A stretch of 64,000 nt of DNA from Endomicrobium sp. (GCA_031290575.1 JAITNH010000006.1:156874-220873), one strand, 5' to 3'; positions 7,652 through 17,198 are shown, counted from the first letter of the stretch. A program made the numbers and translations. Notes: a model not told the origin generated them from the letters alone.

Positions 7652-9775
7652 ATGCCATTAAAACAAACTAATAAATCGAAAGATTCTGAAGAAAAAATTA
7701 TGAAAAGAAAAACAACGACAATTTTAGCTAAAATAAAAGATGCCTCGATTGATAAAGGCTTGAAAAAGAATATTGTTTCGTCTGCCAAGAAAGGAGTTAA
7801 GATAAAAACTATATCAAAAAAAATAGGGTTAAAATCTGGAATAAAATATGCTAATGTAAAAACACCAAATACTCTATCTATTGAAAAGATATTAGTAGAC
7901 AAAGAAGAAAAATTAAAAAATAAAAAAGAAATCCAACAAAAGGCAAATAATTCTGAGAAGAGAGTATCTGTTGTGAAATCTGAGGTGTTGAAAGGTATTG
8001 TCAAGGTGTCAAGTGAAATAGTTAAAAATAAATTTAAAGGTGTAATTTTAATAAATGAGTTGATAACAGTTAGGAAGTTAGCAGATAAAATGAAACTTGG
8101 ATCCAGTGATGTTTTAAAAAAACTTCTTTTGATGGGTAGTCTTGCTACAATCAATCAAAGGCTTGATGTAGATACAGCTGTGCTTTTAGCTAATGAGTTT
8201 GGATATGATACAAAGTTAGAATCAATTTATTTCGAAGAAAAAAATGATCCTAACTTTGTAGAAAATCCTTCAAAGCTAAAAACAAGGCCGCCAGTTGTTA
8301 CTATTATGGGGCATGTTGATCATGGCAAAACGTCTCTCTTGGATTCTATAAGAAGTAGCAATGTTGTTGGTGGCGAACATGGTGGGATCACACAACATAT
8401 CGGAGCTTATAAAGTTAAAACACAAAGCGGACATTATATTTCATTTTTAGATACACCTGGACATGAAGCCTTTACAGCAATGCGTTCTAGAGGGGTACAG
8501 GTTACCGATATAGTTATACTCGTAGTTTCTGCTACAGATGGTGTAATGCCTCAAACTGTGGAAGCCATAAATCATGCAAAAGCTGCGAAGGTGTCTATTA
8601 TAGTTGCAGTGAATAAGATTGATCTGCCGTCTGCAGATTCACAGAAAATAAGACAGGAATTAAGCAATTATGGTCTTGTTCCTGAGGAGTGGGGTGGTGA
8701 TACGATAGTAGTTGATATTTCTGCGAAAGAAAAAATCAATATTGATTCATTGCTTGAAATGATTTTACTAAAAGCTGAAATGATGGAACTTAAAGCAAAT
8801 CCTGATAAAAACGCTGCAGGTGTAGTTATAGAAGCAATGCTTGATTCTCGTAAAGGATCTGTTGCTACGCTTTTAATTCAAAGCGGGAGTTTAAAAGTTG
8901 GCGATAATTTAGTTGTAGGCACAACATATGGAAAAGTACGGGCTATAGTTGATGAGCATGGTAAAAGACTTAATATAGCTACACCAAGTAGTCCTGTTGG
9001 GATTCTTGGTATTAATGAGCCACCGCAAGCTGGTGATAAATTTATTGTAGTTGAGTGTGAATCTAGGGCCAGAGAAATTGCCCAAGCCAGGGAAATAAAA
9101 GCTAGAGAGAACTCATTGAAATCCAGGCATCATCTGACTCTTGCAGATATAAGTACTGGCCAAGCTAAGGATTTAAGGATAATATTGAAGACTGATGTTC
9201 AGGGGTCTTTGGGTGCCTTAAGTGGTGCCTTGGAAAGACTTTCGGGCCATGGAATAAGCTTGAAAATAATACATAAGGGTGCTGGTGCAATTACATCTTC
9301 TGATGTTGCTCTGGCTGTTGCATCAGACGCTTTAATAATTGGCTTTAATTTACGTCCGGATTCTGCTGTTGAGAAACTTGCAGAACTTGAAATGGTAAGC
9401 ATAAATGTTTATAGAATTATTTATGATTTAATTGCTGATGTTAAATCTGCTATGGAAGGCTTGCTTGCTCCTGATATGAAGGAGAAAATATTTGGCAAGG
9501 CTTCTGTAAAACAGGTGTTTAAGCTTTCGAGTTATGGAACTATTTCAGGCTGTTCTGTTGTTGACGGGATGATAAAAAGAGGCACAAAAATAAGGCTTTT
9601 AAGAGACAATATTATTGTTTTTGAAGGCAATATTTCTTCGTTAAAAAGATTCAAAAACGATGTTAAAGAGGTTGAAAAAGGTTATGAATGTGGTATTGGT
9701 CTTGAAAATTTTTCAGATATAAAAACAGGTGATATAATTGAAAACTTTACTATGGAAAAGATTATAAAAAGCTAG
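7652..9775 (+). CDS. infB: Translation initiation factor IF-2
   Basis: 707 residues. A lysine-rich, low-complexity N-terminal part (about 1-130) is followed by an IF2_N-type segment ([20 protein letters not shown]), then the GTPase domain with G1 GHVDHGKT (about 220-227), G3 DTPGHEAF and G4 NKID, and domains II, III and IV to the C-terminus. It delivers initiator tRNA to the 30S subunit. The N-terminal region is short compared with enterobacterial IF-2. It follows nusA after 66 bases in the usual operon order. Confidence 0.97.
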   Translation: MPLKQTNKSKDSEEKIMKRKTTTILAKIKDASIDKGLKKNIVSSAKKGVKIKTISKKIGLKSGIKYANVKTPNTLSIEKILVDKEEKLKNKKEIQQKANNSEKRVSVVKSEVLKGIVKVSSEIVKNKFKGVILINELITVRKLADKMKLGSSDVLKKLLLMGSLATINQRLDVDTAVLLANEFGYDTKLESIYFEEKNDPNFVENPSKLKTRPPVVTIMGHVDHGKTSLLDSIRSSNVVGGEHGGITQHIGAYKVKTQSGHYISFLDTPGHEAFTAMRSRGVQVTDIVILVVSATDGVMPQTVEAINHAKAAKVSIIVAVNKIDLPSADSQKIRQELSNYGLVPEEWGGDTIVVDISAKEKINIDSLLEMILLKAEMMELKANPDKNAAGVVIEAMLDSRKGSVATLLIQSGSLKVGDNLVVGTTYGKVRAIVDEHGKRLNIATPSSPVGILGINEPPQAGDKFIVVECESRAREIAQAREIKARENSLKSRHHLTLADISTGQAKDLRIILKTDVQGSLGALSGALERLSGHGISLKIIHKGAGAITSSDVALAVASDALIIGFNLRPDSAVEKLAELEMVSINVYRIIYDLIADVKSAMEGLLAPDMKEKIFGKASVKQVFKLSSYGTISGCSVVDGMIKRGTKIRLLRDNIIVFEGNISSLKRFKNDVKEVEKGYECGIGLENFSDIKTGDIIENFTMEKIIKS

Positions 9776-9821
9776 ACACATAATTATCAGTTGCCATATT
9801 TATGGAATATGGGAGAGTAGT

Positions 9822-10169
9822 ATGTTATTATCGTATAAGAGGTCTACTAGAGTAGGAAAAGTTGTGTATCAAATTGTATCAAAAGTTGTGAGAGAAATAA
9901 AAGGTTTGAATGCGATAGTTACTGTTATGGGCGTTAAACTTACAGATGACTTATTAAGTGCTAAAATTTATTATTCTGTTTTTGGTTCAGAAGAAGATAA
10001 GCAAAAAACAAGCAAGATTTTGAGAAAAAATACAAAAGGGGTAAGATATCAGCTAGCATTGCGTTTAAACTTAAGACGTACTCCTGTAATACATTTTGTT
10101 TATGATAATACTAATGAAATTGCTACGAAAGTGTTTGATATACTCGGAAAAATAGAAAAAGAAAGGTAA
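9822..10169 (+). CDS. rbfA: 30S ribosome-binding factor RbfA
   Basis: A 115-residue KH-like protein with the family features STRVGKVVYQIVSKVVREI, LLSAKIYYSVFGSEEDK and LRRTPVIHFVYDN. It assists late 16S rRNA 5'-end maturation and cold adaptation. A hairpin with seven-base-pair arms (CCATATT/AATATGG, 9794-9812) sits at the ribosome binding site GGGAGAG and could affect initiation; this is inference. Confidence 0.93.
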   Translation: MLLSYKRSTRVGKVVYQIVSKVVREIKGLNAIVTVMGVKLTDDLLSAKIYYSVFGSEEDKQKTSKILRKNTKGVRYQLALRLNLRRTPVIHFVYDNTNEIATKVFDILGKIEKER

Positions 10170-10195
10170 TGATCGCGAAATTGTTATTTTGAATA

Positions 10196-11233
10196 ATGAA
10201 AGTGAGTGCTATTAAGAACGGGAGCAATGTAAATTTTTCGATGTGCACAATAAATTTAGGTAAAAACAATCTTAAAAAAATTCTTGAGATTTCCAAAATA
10301 ATCAAGCAATCAAAAACATTTTTTATTGCTGGACACGTAAAACCCGATGGTGACAGTCTTGGTTCGGCTTTGGCACTTGCATCTGTATTAAATCGGCATG
10401 ATAAGAAAGCTTGTGTTTATTGTCTTGATAAAGTGCCAAATTTCTTAAAATTTATTAAAAATTCAAATAAAATAAAAACATTTGCAAATAAAACTGATAA
10501 ATTTGATTGTGCGATTATACTAGAATCAAGCAATTTTCTAAGAATGGGCAATATAATTGTTCCTGAACAATCAAGAAAAATAATCAATATAGATCATCAT
10601 TTGAGTTATACGAATTTTGGGAATGTGAATTATGTTGTTCCTTCTTCAGCATCAACTGCAGAACTTATATTAAATATTTTTGAACATATGAAAATTAAGC
10701 TTATAAAGAGCGAGGCCGAGAGTCTTTACACAGGCATATTAACAGATACAGATCGTTTTCAGCAAATAAATACTACTGCTGACTCTCATATTGCTTGTGC
10801 AAAGCTTATGAAATACAATATAGATGTAAACAAAATTTATAAGAATATTTACGAAAACTATTCTATTAATACATTAAAATTGCAAGGCCTTGCAATATCA
10901 CAAATAAAAACAATTTTGAATGATCGCGTTTCTTATATTGTTTTAACAAAAAACATCTTCAAAAAAAGCGGGGCAAGGTTTGATGATTCTGGTAGCATAG
11001 TGAATTATGCTTTAAGAATTAAAGGTGTTAGTGTGGGATTTGTTTTTAAAGAAATTGATAAAAAAAATACCAAAATTAGTTGTCGTTCTGTAAGAAATTT
11101 TGATGTTTTAGATATAGTTCTCAGATTTGGTGGTGGTGGTCATAAAAATGCAGCAGGATGTATAATTAATGAAGGCGTGGATGTTTCAATCAAAATGATT
11201 GTTAGTGTTTTAAGGGAGAAATTTAATGATTAA
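10196..11233 (+). CDS. nrnA: DHH-family phosphoesterase, NrnA-like (oligoribonuclease / pAp phosphatase)
   Basis: 345 residues of the DHH/DHHA1 superfamily. Motif I is GHVKPDGDSLGS, motif II region AIILESSNFLRMG (a Glu where many members have Asp), motif III INIDHHLSYTNFG, and the DHHA1 end is FGGGGHKNAAGC. NrnA-type enzymes degrade short RNAs and 3'-phosphoadenosine 5'-phosphate. The start is uncertain: the ATG at 10196 has no ribosome binding site, while the ATG at 10241 gives a more typical N-terminus with GGGAG rather far upstream. The gene usually sits between rbfA and truB, and the dead truB overlaps its stop. An 18-base perfect palindrome lies at 10879-10896. Confidence 0.88.
   Translation: MKVSAIKNGSNVNFSMCTINLGKNNLKKILEISKIIKQSKTFFIAGHVKPDGDSLGSALALASVLNRHDKKACVYCLDKVPNFLKFIKNSNKIKTFANKTDKFDCAIILESSNFLRMGNIIVPEQSRKIINIDHHLSYTNFGNVNYVVPSSASTAELILNIFEHMKIKLIKSEAESLYTGILTDTDRFQQINTTADSHIACAKLMKYNIDVNKIYKNIYENYSINTLKLQGLAISQIKTILNDRVSYIVLTKNIFKKSGARFDDSGSIVNYALRIKGVSVGFVFKEIDKKNTKISCRSVRNFDVLDIVLRFGGGGHKNAAGCIINEGVDVSIKMIVSVLREKFND
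10879..10896. repeat. 18-base perfect palindrome inside nrnA
   Basis: ATTGCAAGGCCTTGCAAT reads the same on both strands and has no loop. It encodes part of the segment LKLQGLAIS, in frame. It is one of four unusually long palindromes or inverted repeats found inside conserved genes in this window. Confidence 0.85.
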
Positions 11234-11508
11234 AAGTTATAATAATATTTACGCACTATTATTTTAGACAAGACTTTAAGTGTTGCCTCATTTGAGGCCT
11301 GTATATTATAACTAGAAAAAGTTTATGTTGAATGCATATCGGTACTTAAGATCTGCCATCGTTTTGGCTTGTGTTTATTTAGTATAAAAACTATAAATTG
11401 AAGTTGATTCATGATTTTTGAAGATTATAATGACATAAAGTAAAAAATTAAAACTTTAAGAAAATAAGAAGTATACCCTTTAGATATTAGAGATGCTTTA
11501 AAAGCGTA
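11226..11508 (+). pseudogene. truB: Degraded truB (tRNA pseudouridine-55 synthase) pseudogene
   Basis: The ATG at 11226 overlaps the nrnA stop and reads MIKSYNNIYALLF before a stop. One base shift further, LDKTLSVASFEA (11264-11299) matches the TruB N-terminus LLDKPxGxxSF. At about 11336-11380 the bases follow the catalytic-loop region GHAGTLDPxAxG with small deletions, including GGTACTTAAGATC for GTLD. The trace may end at GCGTAA near 11505-11510, just before ribF. Only about 285 of the expected 900 bases remain. The location between nrnA and ribF is exactly where truB normally lies. Confidence 0.7.
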
Positions 11509-11519
11509 ATGAATATAAA

Positions 11520-12398
11520 ATGATTAAAAAATCAGTAATAACTCTTGGAACCTTTGATGGGATTCATAAAGGTCATAAGCTTCTTATAAATAAAACTTTG
11601 TCTGTGGCAAAAAAAAATAATTTGAAAAGTATGGTAATTTTACTTAAGGAACCTGTTAAAAAAGTTAGTGGATTACTTACAACATATGAAGAAAAACTTG
11701 ATGAAATTAAGTCTTTTGGAGTGGATGAAATTATTGTTATAGAGGTTCCATCGATAATTTTGTCGCACACACATGATGAATTTTTTGATAATTTTTTATC
11801 TAAAACGTTGCGTGTTTCTGAAATAGTTTGTGGGTCTAATTTTGCTTTTGGGAAAAACAGAAAAGGTGATATTAAATGGCTTCATGAAAAAGCAAAAAAT
11901 AGTGGTATAAAAATTGATATCGTTGAACTTTTAAAAAACACTTCGAAACAAGCAATTTCATCATCTTATATCAGAACATTAATTGAAAAAAGTGATGTGG
12001 TAAATGCGGCAAAATTATTGGGCAGAAATTATTCTTTTATAGGAATACCATTCAGAGAAAAAGGGATGGGTAAGAAACTAGGTTTCCCAACACTTAATCT
12101 TAGAGTTGCTAAAAACAAACTTCTTCCTAAAGGAGTTTATACAAGTTTTATATCTCAAGGAGAGAGAATATATCCTTCAGTTACAAATATAGGTATAAGA
12201 ATTACCTTTAATAGAGGTGATCAAATTGTACCTGAAACTCATATTTTGAATTTTCAAGGAAACCTAAAAAAATCACAAATTAAAGTTGTAATATTAAAAA
12301 AAATAAGAGATGAAGAGAAGTTTGTTAGCATTGAAAAACTTAAGTCTAGAATTTTTAAGGATGTTTCAATTGCCATGCATTTTTTCAATAAAAAATGA
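11520..12398 (+). CDS. ribF: Bifunctional riboflavin kinase / FAD synthetase
   Basis: 292 residues. The N-terminal nucleotidyltransferase domain has GTFDGIHKGHKLLI (about 9-22) and CGSNFAFGKNRKGD; ISSSYIRTLI ends it. The C-terminal riboflavin kinase domain has GKKLGFPTLNL and YTSFISQGERIYPSVTNIG. It makes FMN and then FAD from riboflavin. No good ribosome binding site precedes the ATG, possibly because the gene was coupled to truB before that gene decayed. rpsO, often next, is not here. Confidence 0.93.
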   Translation: MIKKSVITLGTFDGIHKGHKLLINKTLSVAKKNNLKSMVILLKEPVKKVSGLLTTYEEKLDEIKSFGVDEIIVIEVPSIILSHTHDEFFDNFLSKTLRVSEIVCGSNFAFGKNRKGDIKWLHEKAKNSGIKIDIVELLKNTSKQAISSSYIRTLIEKSDVVNAAKLLGRNYSFIGIPFREKGMGKKLGFPTLNLRVAKNKLLPKGVYTSFISQGERIYPSVTNIGIRITFNRGDQIVPETHILNFQGNLKKSQIKVVILKKIRDEEKFVSIEKLKSRIFKDVSIAMHFFNKK

Positions 12399-12742
12399 GA
12401 AATAGTAATGTTATGTTTGCAGTTTTAAGTTAAGATATCGATTTTTTTTGATGAGAAACCATGAATTTCTATGGATCAATAATATGTTATAAACGTTATA
12501 TGGTTTCAGTAAATAGTTTATGCATTATAAGATTATATTCCAAATTCTTCATGTTTTGTATTAAAATTTTGATTAAAATATTCTCAGTTGACAATAACGT
12601 ATAGAATTGTGTCGAACTGTGTGAATAGAGGTATATATCATACGTGTTTGTTATATGTGTAGTAAGCAACTTGTAATACAAAGAGTGATGTAGATTTATA
12701 GTTATGATGAAGATTTGACAGTTTGAATTTGTATATAGTACA
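12399..12742. other. Gene-poor stretch between ribF and secG
   Basis: About 340 bases. The ORFs on either strand have no recognisable content. The gene that most often precedes secG (tpiA) is not detectable here even as fragments. The only feature I would note is the promoter-like site at its right end. Confidence 0.45.
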
Positions 12743-12744
12743 AT
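12715..12744 (+). promoter_or_regulatory. Predicted promoter at the start of secG
   Basis: A perfect TTGACA at 12715-12720 and TACAAT at 12739-12744 are 18 bases apart. The -10 box overlaps the first possible secG ATG (12743). If the promoter is real, the mRNA would start near 12751 and translation would begin at the ATG at 12755 or later, nearly without a leader. Confidence 0.4.
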
Positions 12745-13024
12745 GAATGTGTGTATGAATACTATAAATATATTGTTTTTCATTTTTAAGTATGTTCATT
12801 ATATAATATGTTCCGTATTGGTTTTTGTTGTTCTTTTGCAAGTAGGAAAGAGCGGTGGAATGTCGGGTTTATTTGGCGGCGGCTCTGATCAAATTTTCGA
12901 TGTGCCGTCAAGTATGGCTTTTATAAAAAAACTAACTATAGTTATGGTTTGCATGTTTTTGTTTACATCATTAGTTCTTACAAAGCTTTCTACAAGCATA
13001 AGCATGGTTTCTGTTGTTACGTAA
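12743..13024 (+). CDS. secG: Preprotein translocase subunit SecG
   Basis: 93 residues (or about 89 from the second ATG at 12755). It has two membrane segments (about 8-33 and 64-82) joined by the family loop LLQVGKSGGMSGLFGGGSDQ. SecG associates with SecYE and assists SecA-driven export. No clear ribosome binding site is present. As in many bacteria a tRNA-Leu gene follows closely. Confidence 0.9.
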   Translation: MNVCMNTINILFFIFKYVHYIICSVLVFVVLLQVGKSGGMSGLFGGGSDQIFDVPSSMAFIKKLTIVMVCMFLFTSLVLTKLSTSISMVSVVT

Positions 13025-13146
13025 TAGTTTTTGCAATTTGGAGATGGGGCGATACGTGGTTTCTGCTTGGTGCTATTAAAAAAAGTTGGTTGTTTTGTTG
13101 TGGACGTAGTTAGTATGTTTGGCGGGGGAAAATGGATGGAGGGGGG

Positions 13147-13229
13147 GCTGAGGTGGCGGAATTGGCATACGCGCACGTTTGAGGGGCGTGTCTTTAATAG
13201 GGGTGCGGGTTCGAGTCCCGCTCTCAGCA
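13147..13229 (+). tRNA. tRNA-Leu (GAG)
   Basis: Class II tRNA. Acceptor GCTGAGG (13147-13153) pairs with TCTCAGC (13222-13228), discriminator A. The anticodon stem CACGT/GCGTG encloses loop TTGAGGG with anticodon GAG at 13181-13183. The variable arm is long and the T arm is GCGGG-TTCGAGT-CCCGC. A run of G directly precedes the 5' end. No CCA is encoded. Confidence 0.94.
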
Positions 13230-13264
13230 TTATAGATGGTCTGTCGATTTATATTCTAATAATT

Positions 13265-13336
13265 GCGGACGTAATTCAGCGGTAGAATGTCTCGTTGCCA
13301 ACGAGAATGTCGTGGGTTCAAATCCCATCGTCCGCT
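13265..13336 (+). tRNA. tRNA-Gly (GCC)
   Basis: Acceptor GCGGACG pairs with CGTCCGC, discriminator T. The anticodon stem TCTCG/CGAGA holds loop TTGCCAA with anticodon GCC. The T arm is GTGGG-TTCAAAT-CCCAT. It is followed at once by a run of T, which may end transcription. Together with the TCC isoacceptor at 2623 this reads all Gly codons. Confidence 0.95.
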
Positions 13337-14081
13337 TTTTGTTAAAATAAATCTATGTTTGTGGTTTTTCCACTTGCGATCTGTTTTGGTTATTGTATGG
13401 TACTGTCAAAATTCTGTATTTGCCTTGCATTAATTTATGTGTTTCATAAAAGTTCTTGGTTGTATTTCTGCAATAATTTTAAAATTTCAATTAGGAGTTT
13501 GGAAGTTTACTGTGGTTGCATTGTAGTCATGGTTTGTGGTTTTATGGATTAGTGTCCCCTTTTTTATTAGAAAAACACTAATAAAACTATTACAAGATTA
13601 TAGATTTTTTTCATTCTGTGCTTTATCCAATATAAATATTTTTCCTAAGTTATTGAGTAGATATAGTCTAATTAAATTGTTAAAAATTATGTATAAGTGT
13701 AATCTTTTCGTTAACTGAACACATGCTTTTTTTCAAATAAAGGCACTTCATAGAGTGAATGTAAATATTAAAAACATTTAAAAATTTAAGTGTTCTCCAC
13801 TAAAAAATATGGGTATATTTTTGGAAAACTATCTGATTGTATAAAATAAAACTGCAAAAGATAAAAGAGAGTAGTAGAAGATTTAAATATTATTATTTTA
13901 TAGTGATGGATTAAGTTGTACGTTGATACAAAATTAAATTAGACTAGAATACGATATTGTAGAACAGAAAAAGTTTATGTTTCTTCTTTTGTTCACAAAG
14001 TTCTTGGAGTGGTTTTTTGTTGTTAATGTGTTAATAATATTATAAAATCTATCACAGCAAATGTTTTGAAAGGATTGTTTT
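13337..14081. other. 745-base gene-poor gap before der
   Basis: No gene can be supported. A forward ORF at 13355-13552 (65 codons, rich in Cys, Phe and Val) lacks a ribosome binding site and resembles no family I know. An eight-base-pair inverted repeat, ATTAGTGT/ACACTAAT with a 19-base loop, lies at 13548-13582. Given the pseudogenes nearby, this may be the bed of a fully eroded gene; that is inference. Confidence 0.4.
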
Positions 14082-15419
14082 ATGTTAACGAAAATTGCTA
14101 TAGTTGGCAGGCCTAACGTTGGTAAATCTACACTATTTAATAGGTTTATAGGTAAAAAAAAAGCAATTGTTCATAAGACACCTGGAACGACGAGGGACAG
14201 GAATGATTGTGAAGTTTTGTTGAGAGATAGAAAGTTTATTATTACAGATACTGCAGGCTGGAGTAATAACGTTTCTGTTTTTTCAGAAGGTATGGTCCGT
14301 CAACTTTGTATAGCTATTAAAAAAGCTGATATAATATTGTTTGTTGTTGATGTAAAAATTGGTGTTCATCATATAGATATTCAAATTGCTAATCAAATAA
14401 GAATCAGTCAAAAAAGAACAATTGTTGTTGTAAATAAGATAGATGTAAAAGCAGAAGAAATTAAAGGTTATGAATTTTACGAGCTCGGTTTTGATGATTT
14501 GGTTTTTATATCAGCGAATCACGGTAGAGGAATGGATGATTTGTTAGATAATATTTGGAATAATATTAAATATGATGGTAACAACATAAAGACTAAAAAT
14601 TCCCAAGAGCAGGAAATATTAAAAATTATTCTTGTAGGAAAACCTAACGTTGGTAAATCCTCATTTATAAATGCTGTTGCCAAAGAAGAAAGAAGTATTG
14701 TTCATGATATTCCTGGGACAACAAGAGATTCTCTTGCAGTGACTGTTAAAGTTAATGGTAAGGAATATATTGTTGTAGATACTGCAGGATTGCATAAAGG
14801 CAGTAAAATGAAAAATGATATGGAATATCTTTCAAAACTGAGTACTGATTATGCCATTGAAGATGCCAATGTTGCGATTTTACTTGTTGATGCCTCTGAT
14901 TGCATAGGAGAGACTGAAGTTAAAATTGCAAGATTGCTAGTTGAAAAGAAAAAGCCAGTTATTATTGTAGTCAACAAATGGGATTTAATAGAAAACAAGG
15001 AAGAAGTAACAAAATATTTTGAAGAACAGTTAAGAAAAAGAATGAAGTTTATGAATTGGGTTAATGTTGTTTTTATATCTACAAAAACAGGACAAAGACT
15101 AGAAAAGGTATTTAAAGAGTCCGAGTTTGTTTTTCAGCAATACTCTAAAAGGATACCTCAAGAGGAATTTAATGAAGTTATAAGAGATGCTGTTGCAAGA
15201 AAACCGTATACAAGTAAAGGGAGAACATTAAAACTTAAGGAGTATACACAAGTATCTTCAAAACCACCTGTATTTAGTTTTTCTGTAAACGATATGACTT
15301 TGATACATTTTTCTTATGAGAGGTTTCTTGAAAACTGTTTAAGAACAAGATTTGGGTTTTATGGTAGCCCCATAGTTTTAAAATTCAGGAAATATTACAG
15401 AAAAAGGGTTGAGCATTAA
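14082..15419 (+). CDS. der: Ribosome biogenesis GTPase Der (EngA)
   Basis: 445 residues with the tandem-GTPase layout: first G domain with GRPNVGKSTLFN and DTAGW, second with GKPNVGKSSFIN, DTAGLHKGS and NKWD, then the C-terminal KH-like domain. It is needed for 50S subunit assembly. An AAAGGA ribosome binding site precedes the ATG. It is followed immediately by plsY and gpsA. Confidence 0.97.
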   Translation: MLTKIAIVGRPNVGKSTLFNRFIGKKKAIVHKTPGTTRDRNDCEVLLRDRKFIITDTAGWSNNVSVFSEGMVRQLCIAIKKADIILFVVDVKIGVHHIDIQIANQIRISQKRTIVVVNKIDVKAEEIKGYEFYELGFDDLVFISANHGRGMDDLLDNIWNNIKYDGNNIKTKNSQEQEILKIILVGKPNVGKSSFINAVAKEERSIVHDIPGTTRDSLAVTVKVNGKEYIVVDTAGLHKGSKMKNDMEYLSKLSTDYAIEDANVAILLVDASDCIGETEVKIARLLVEKKKPVIIVVNKWDLIENKEEVTKYFEEQLRKRMKFMNWVNVVFISTKTGQRLEKVFKESEFVFQQYSKRIPQEEFNEVIRDAVARKPYTSKGRTLKLKEYTQVSSKPPVFSFSVNDMTLIHFSYERFLENCLRTRFGFYGSPIVLKFRKYYRKRVEH

Positions 15420-15423
15420 TAAA

Positions 15424-16029
15424 ATGTTGATAATAGTTTTATATATTATTTTTGCGTATCTGTGTGGTTCAATTCCATCTGCGTATATTATTGCGAGATT
15501 GATTGGCAAAGTTGATATACGTACAGTAGGATCAGGAAATCCAGGAGCTACAAATGTTTTTAGAATGGTAGGGAAATGTGCCGGTATTGTTACGTTTATA
15601 TCAGATAGCTTAAAAGGTTTTTTGCCAGTGTATTTTGTTAAAGTATTGATGATGGATTATCCACCTTTTTATTCTGTTGTTGTTGCAGCTGTAGTAGTAA
15701 TAGGGCATGTCTTTACTGTATTTTTAAAGTTTAAAGGTGGTAAAGGCGTTGCAACAGGATTAGGTGTGTTTTTAGCACTTATGTTTTGGCCGTCGGTAAT
15801 AGCGTTTGCAGTTTTTGTTTTGATTTTTGTATTTTCAGGTTATGTTTCGTTGGCATCGATATGTGCTGTTGTTAGTCTTCCATTTATATCTTATATTTTG
15901 GGATATCCTGTTGAATGTATAATATTTTCTTTTGTAGTTGCTGGGTTAATTATTTATAATCATAGGACAAATATAAAAAGATTAAAAAATAGTTCTGAAA
16001 ATAAATTTGAGATATTTAAAAGGAAATAG
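15424..16029 (+). CDS. plsY: Acyl-phosphate glycerol-3-phosphate acyltransferase PlsY
   Basis: 201 residues. This inner-membrane enzyme makes lysophosphatidate from acyl-phosphate and glycerol 3-phosphate. It has several membrane segments, and the conserved cytoplasmic loops GSIPSAYIIAR, SGNPGATNVFR and KFKGGKGVATGLG are present. The ATG at 15424 was preferred to a TTG at 15409 that would overlap der. With the next gene gpsA it gives both the substrate and the first acylation step of phospholipid synthesis. Confidence 0.94.
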   Translation: MLIIVLYIIFAYLCGSIPSAYIIARLIGKVDIRTVGSGNPGATNVFRMVGKCAGIVTFISDSLKGFLPVYFVKVLMMDYPPFYSVVVAAVVVIGHVFTVFLKFKGGKGVATGLGVFLALMFWPSVIAFAVFVLIFVFSGYVSLASICAVVSLPFISYILGYPVECIIFSFVVAGLIIYNHRTNIKRLKNSSENKFEIFKRK

Positions 16030-16030
16030 T

Positions 16031-17023
16031 ATGAAAATTACTGTTCTTGGGGCTGGTTCATGGGGGACAACTCTTGCTAATCTTCTATTTGGCAATGGAC
16101 ATGGGGTTACTGTTTGGGAATTTGATGCAAATAGAGCAAAAAATCTGCAAGAGAGGAACATAAAATCTTTTAAAGCGGGAGTTTTTTTGCCTGATGAGAT
16201 ATGTGTTACAAATAGTTTGAAAAGTTTAAAAGATAGCGATGTTGTTTTGTTTGTTGTTCCTTCGCATCATATGAGATCTACATGTATTTTATTAAAGGAC
16301 AATGCAATAGATTTAAGCGGTAAACTTGTAATAAGTGCCACAAAGGGTGTAGAAAACAAGACTCTTTTAAGAATGTCTGAAGTAATAGGATCTGTTTTCC
16401 CAGAGGTTTGTAGTAATATTGCGGTTATTTCAGGTCCAAGTCATGCGGAGGAGGTATGTAGAAAAATCCCTAGTGTAGTTACGTCTGCGGCATGTGATGT
16501 TAAAATAGCCATAAAGTGTAGAAATCTTTTTATGAATGATTTTTTTAGAGTTTATATCCAAACTGATATTATAGGTGTTGAGATTGGGGCAGCATTAAAA
16601 AATGTTTTTGCAATAGCTTCGGGTATAATTGACGGCTTGAAATATGGGGATAACACAAAAGCTGCATTAGTTTCAAGAGGTTTAAAGGAGCTTGTAATGG
16701 TTGGCATTGCTTTAGGTGGAAGCGAACAGACCTTCTATGGATTATCAGGTATTGGTGATTTAATGGTTACATGCTTTTCGTCTCATTCTAGGAATCGTGC
16801 TATTGGACAGGCTATAGGAGAAGGCAAATCTTTATGTGATGCTGAAAAGAGCCTCTGTATGGTTGCTGAGGGAGTAAAAAACGCAATAAGTGCTTATGAG
16901 ATAGGTAAAAAAATTGCACAAGAGCTTCCTATAATAAATGAAGTTTATGCTGTTTTATTCAAAGGCAAAAATCCTCTTAATGCGGTGAGTGATTTAATGA
17001 CAAGGAATCCAAGATCTGAATAG
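16031..17023 (+). CDS. gpsA: NAD(P)-dependent glycerol-3-phosphate dehydrogenase
   Basis: 330 residues. The N-terminal Rossmann fold has GAGSWGTTLANLL (residues 7-19). Further signatures are ISGPSHAEEV and KNVFAIASGIIDGL with its catalytic lysine region. It reduces dihydroxyacetone phosphate to sn-glycerol 3-phosphate for phospholipids. The ATG at 16031 lies one base past the plsY stop and has AAAGGA upstream, so the two genes are surely co-translated. Confidence 0.96.
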   Translation: MKITVLGAGSWGTTLANLLFGNGHGVTVWEFDANRAKNLQERNIKSFKAGVFLPDEICVTNSLKSLKDSDVVLFVVPSHHMRSTCILLKDNAIDLSGKLVISATKGVENKTLLRMSEVIGSVFPEVCSNIAVISGPSHAEEVCRKIPSVVTSAACDVKIAIKCRNLFMNDFFRVYIQTDIIGVEIGAALKNVFAIASGIIDGLKYGDNTKAALVSRGLKELVMVGIALGGSEQTFYGLSGIGDLMVTCFSSHSRNRAIGQAIGEGKSLCDAEKSLCMVAEGVKNAISAYEIGKKIAQELPIINEVYAVLFKGKNPLNAVSDLMTRNPRSE

Positions 17024-17198
17024 TAAGTTTTGATTGTTTTGTAAGTTTGTGATTCAACAAAATAGATTTTATGTTAAGTTTTAGAGTGTTGAAAATAAAA
17101 TTGTTGAAAAAGAATGTTTATGTTGTGATAGTGAATAATTTATTGAAAAATTCGATTAATCAAGTATTTAGAGGGTTTTTGACAAACAGGATAAAAGC

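Noticed and set aside
7624..8154. Long minus-strand ORF opposite infB
   Set aside because: Low-complexity translation of the lysine-rich infB N-terminus read backwards; infB is beyond doubt.
12496..12841. Overlapping minus-strand ORFs upstream of secG
   Set aside because: Low-complexity, His- and Tyr-rich text without start signals; typical of AT-rich non-coding DNA.
13031..13285. Forward ORF over tRNA-Leu and tRNA-Gly
   Set aside because: It runs through two well-formed tRNA genes and has no coding signal.
13355..13552. 65-codon forward ORF after tRNA-Gly (GCC)
   Set aside because: No ribosome binding site, odd Cys/Phe-rich composition and no recognisable motif; kept only as a remark on the gap.
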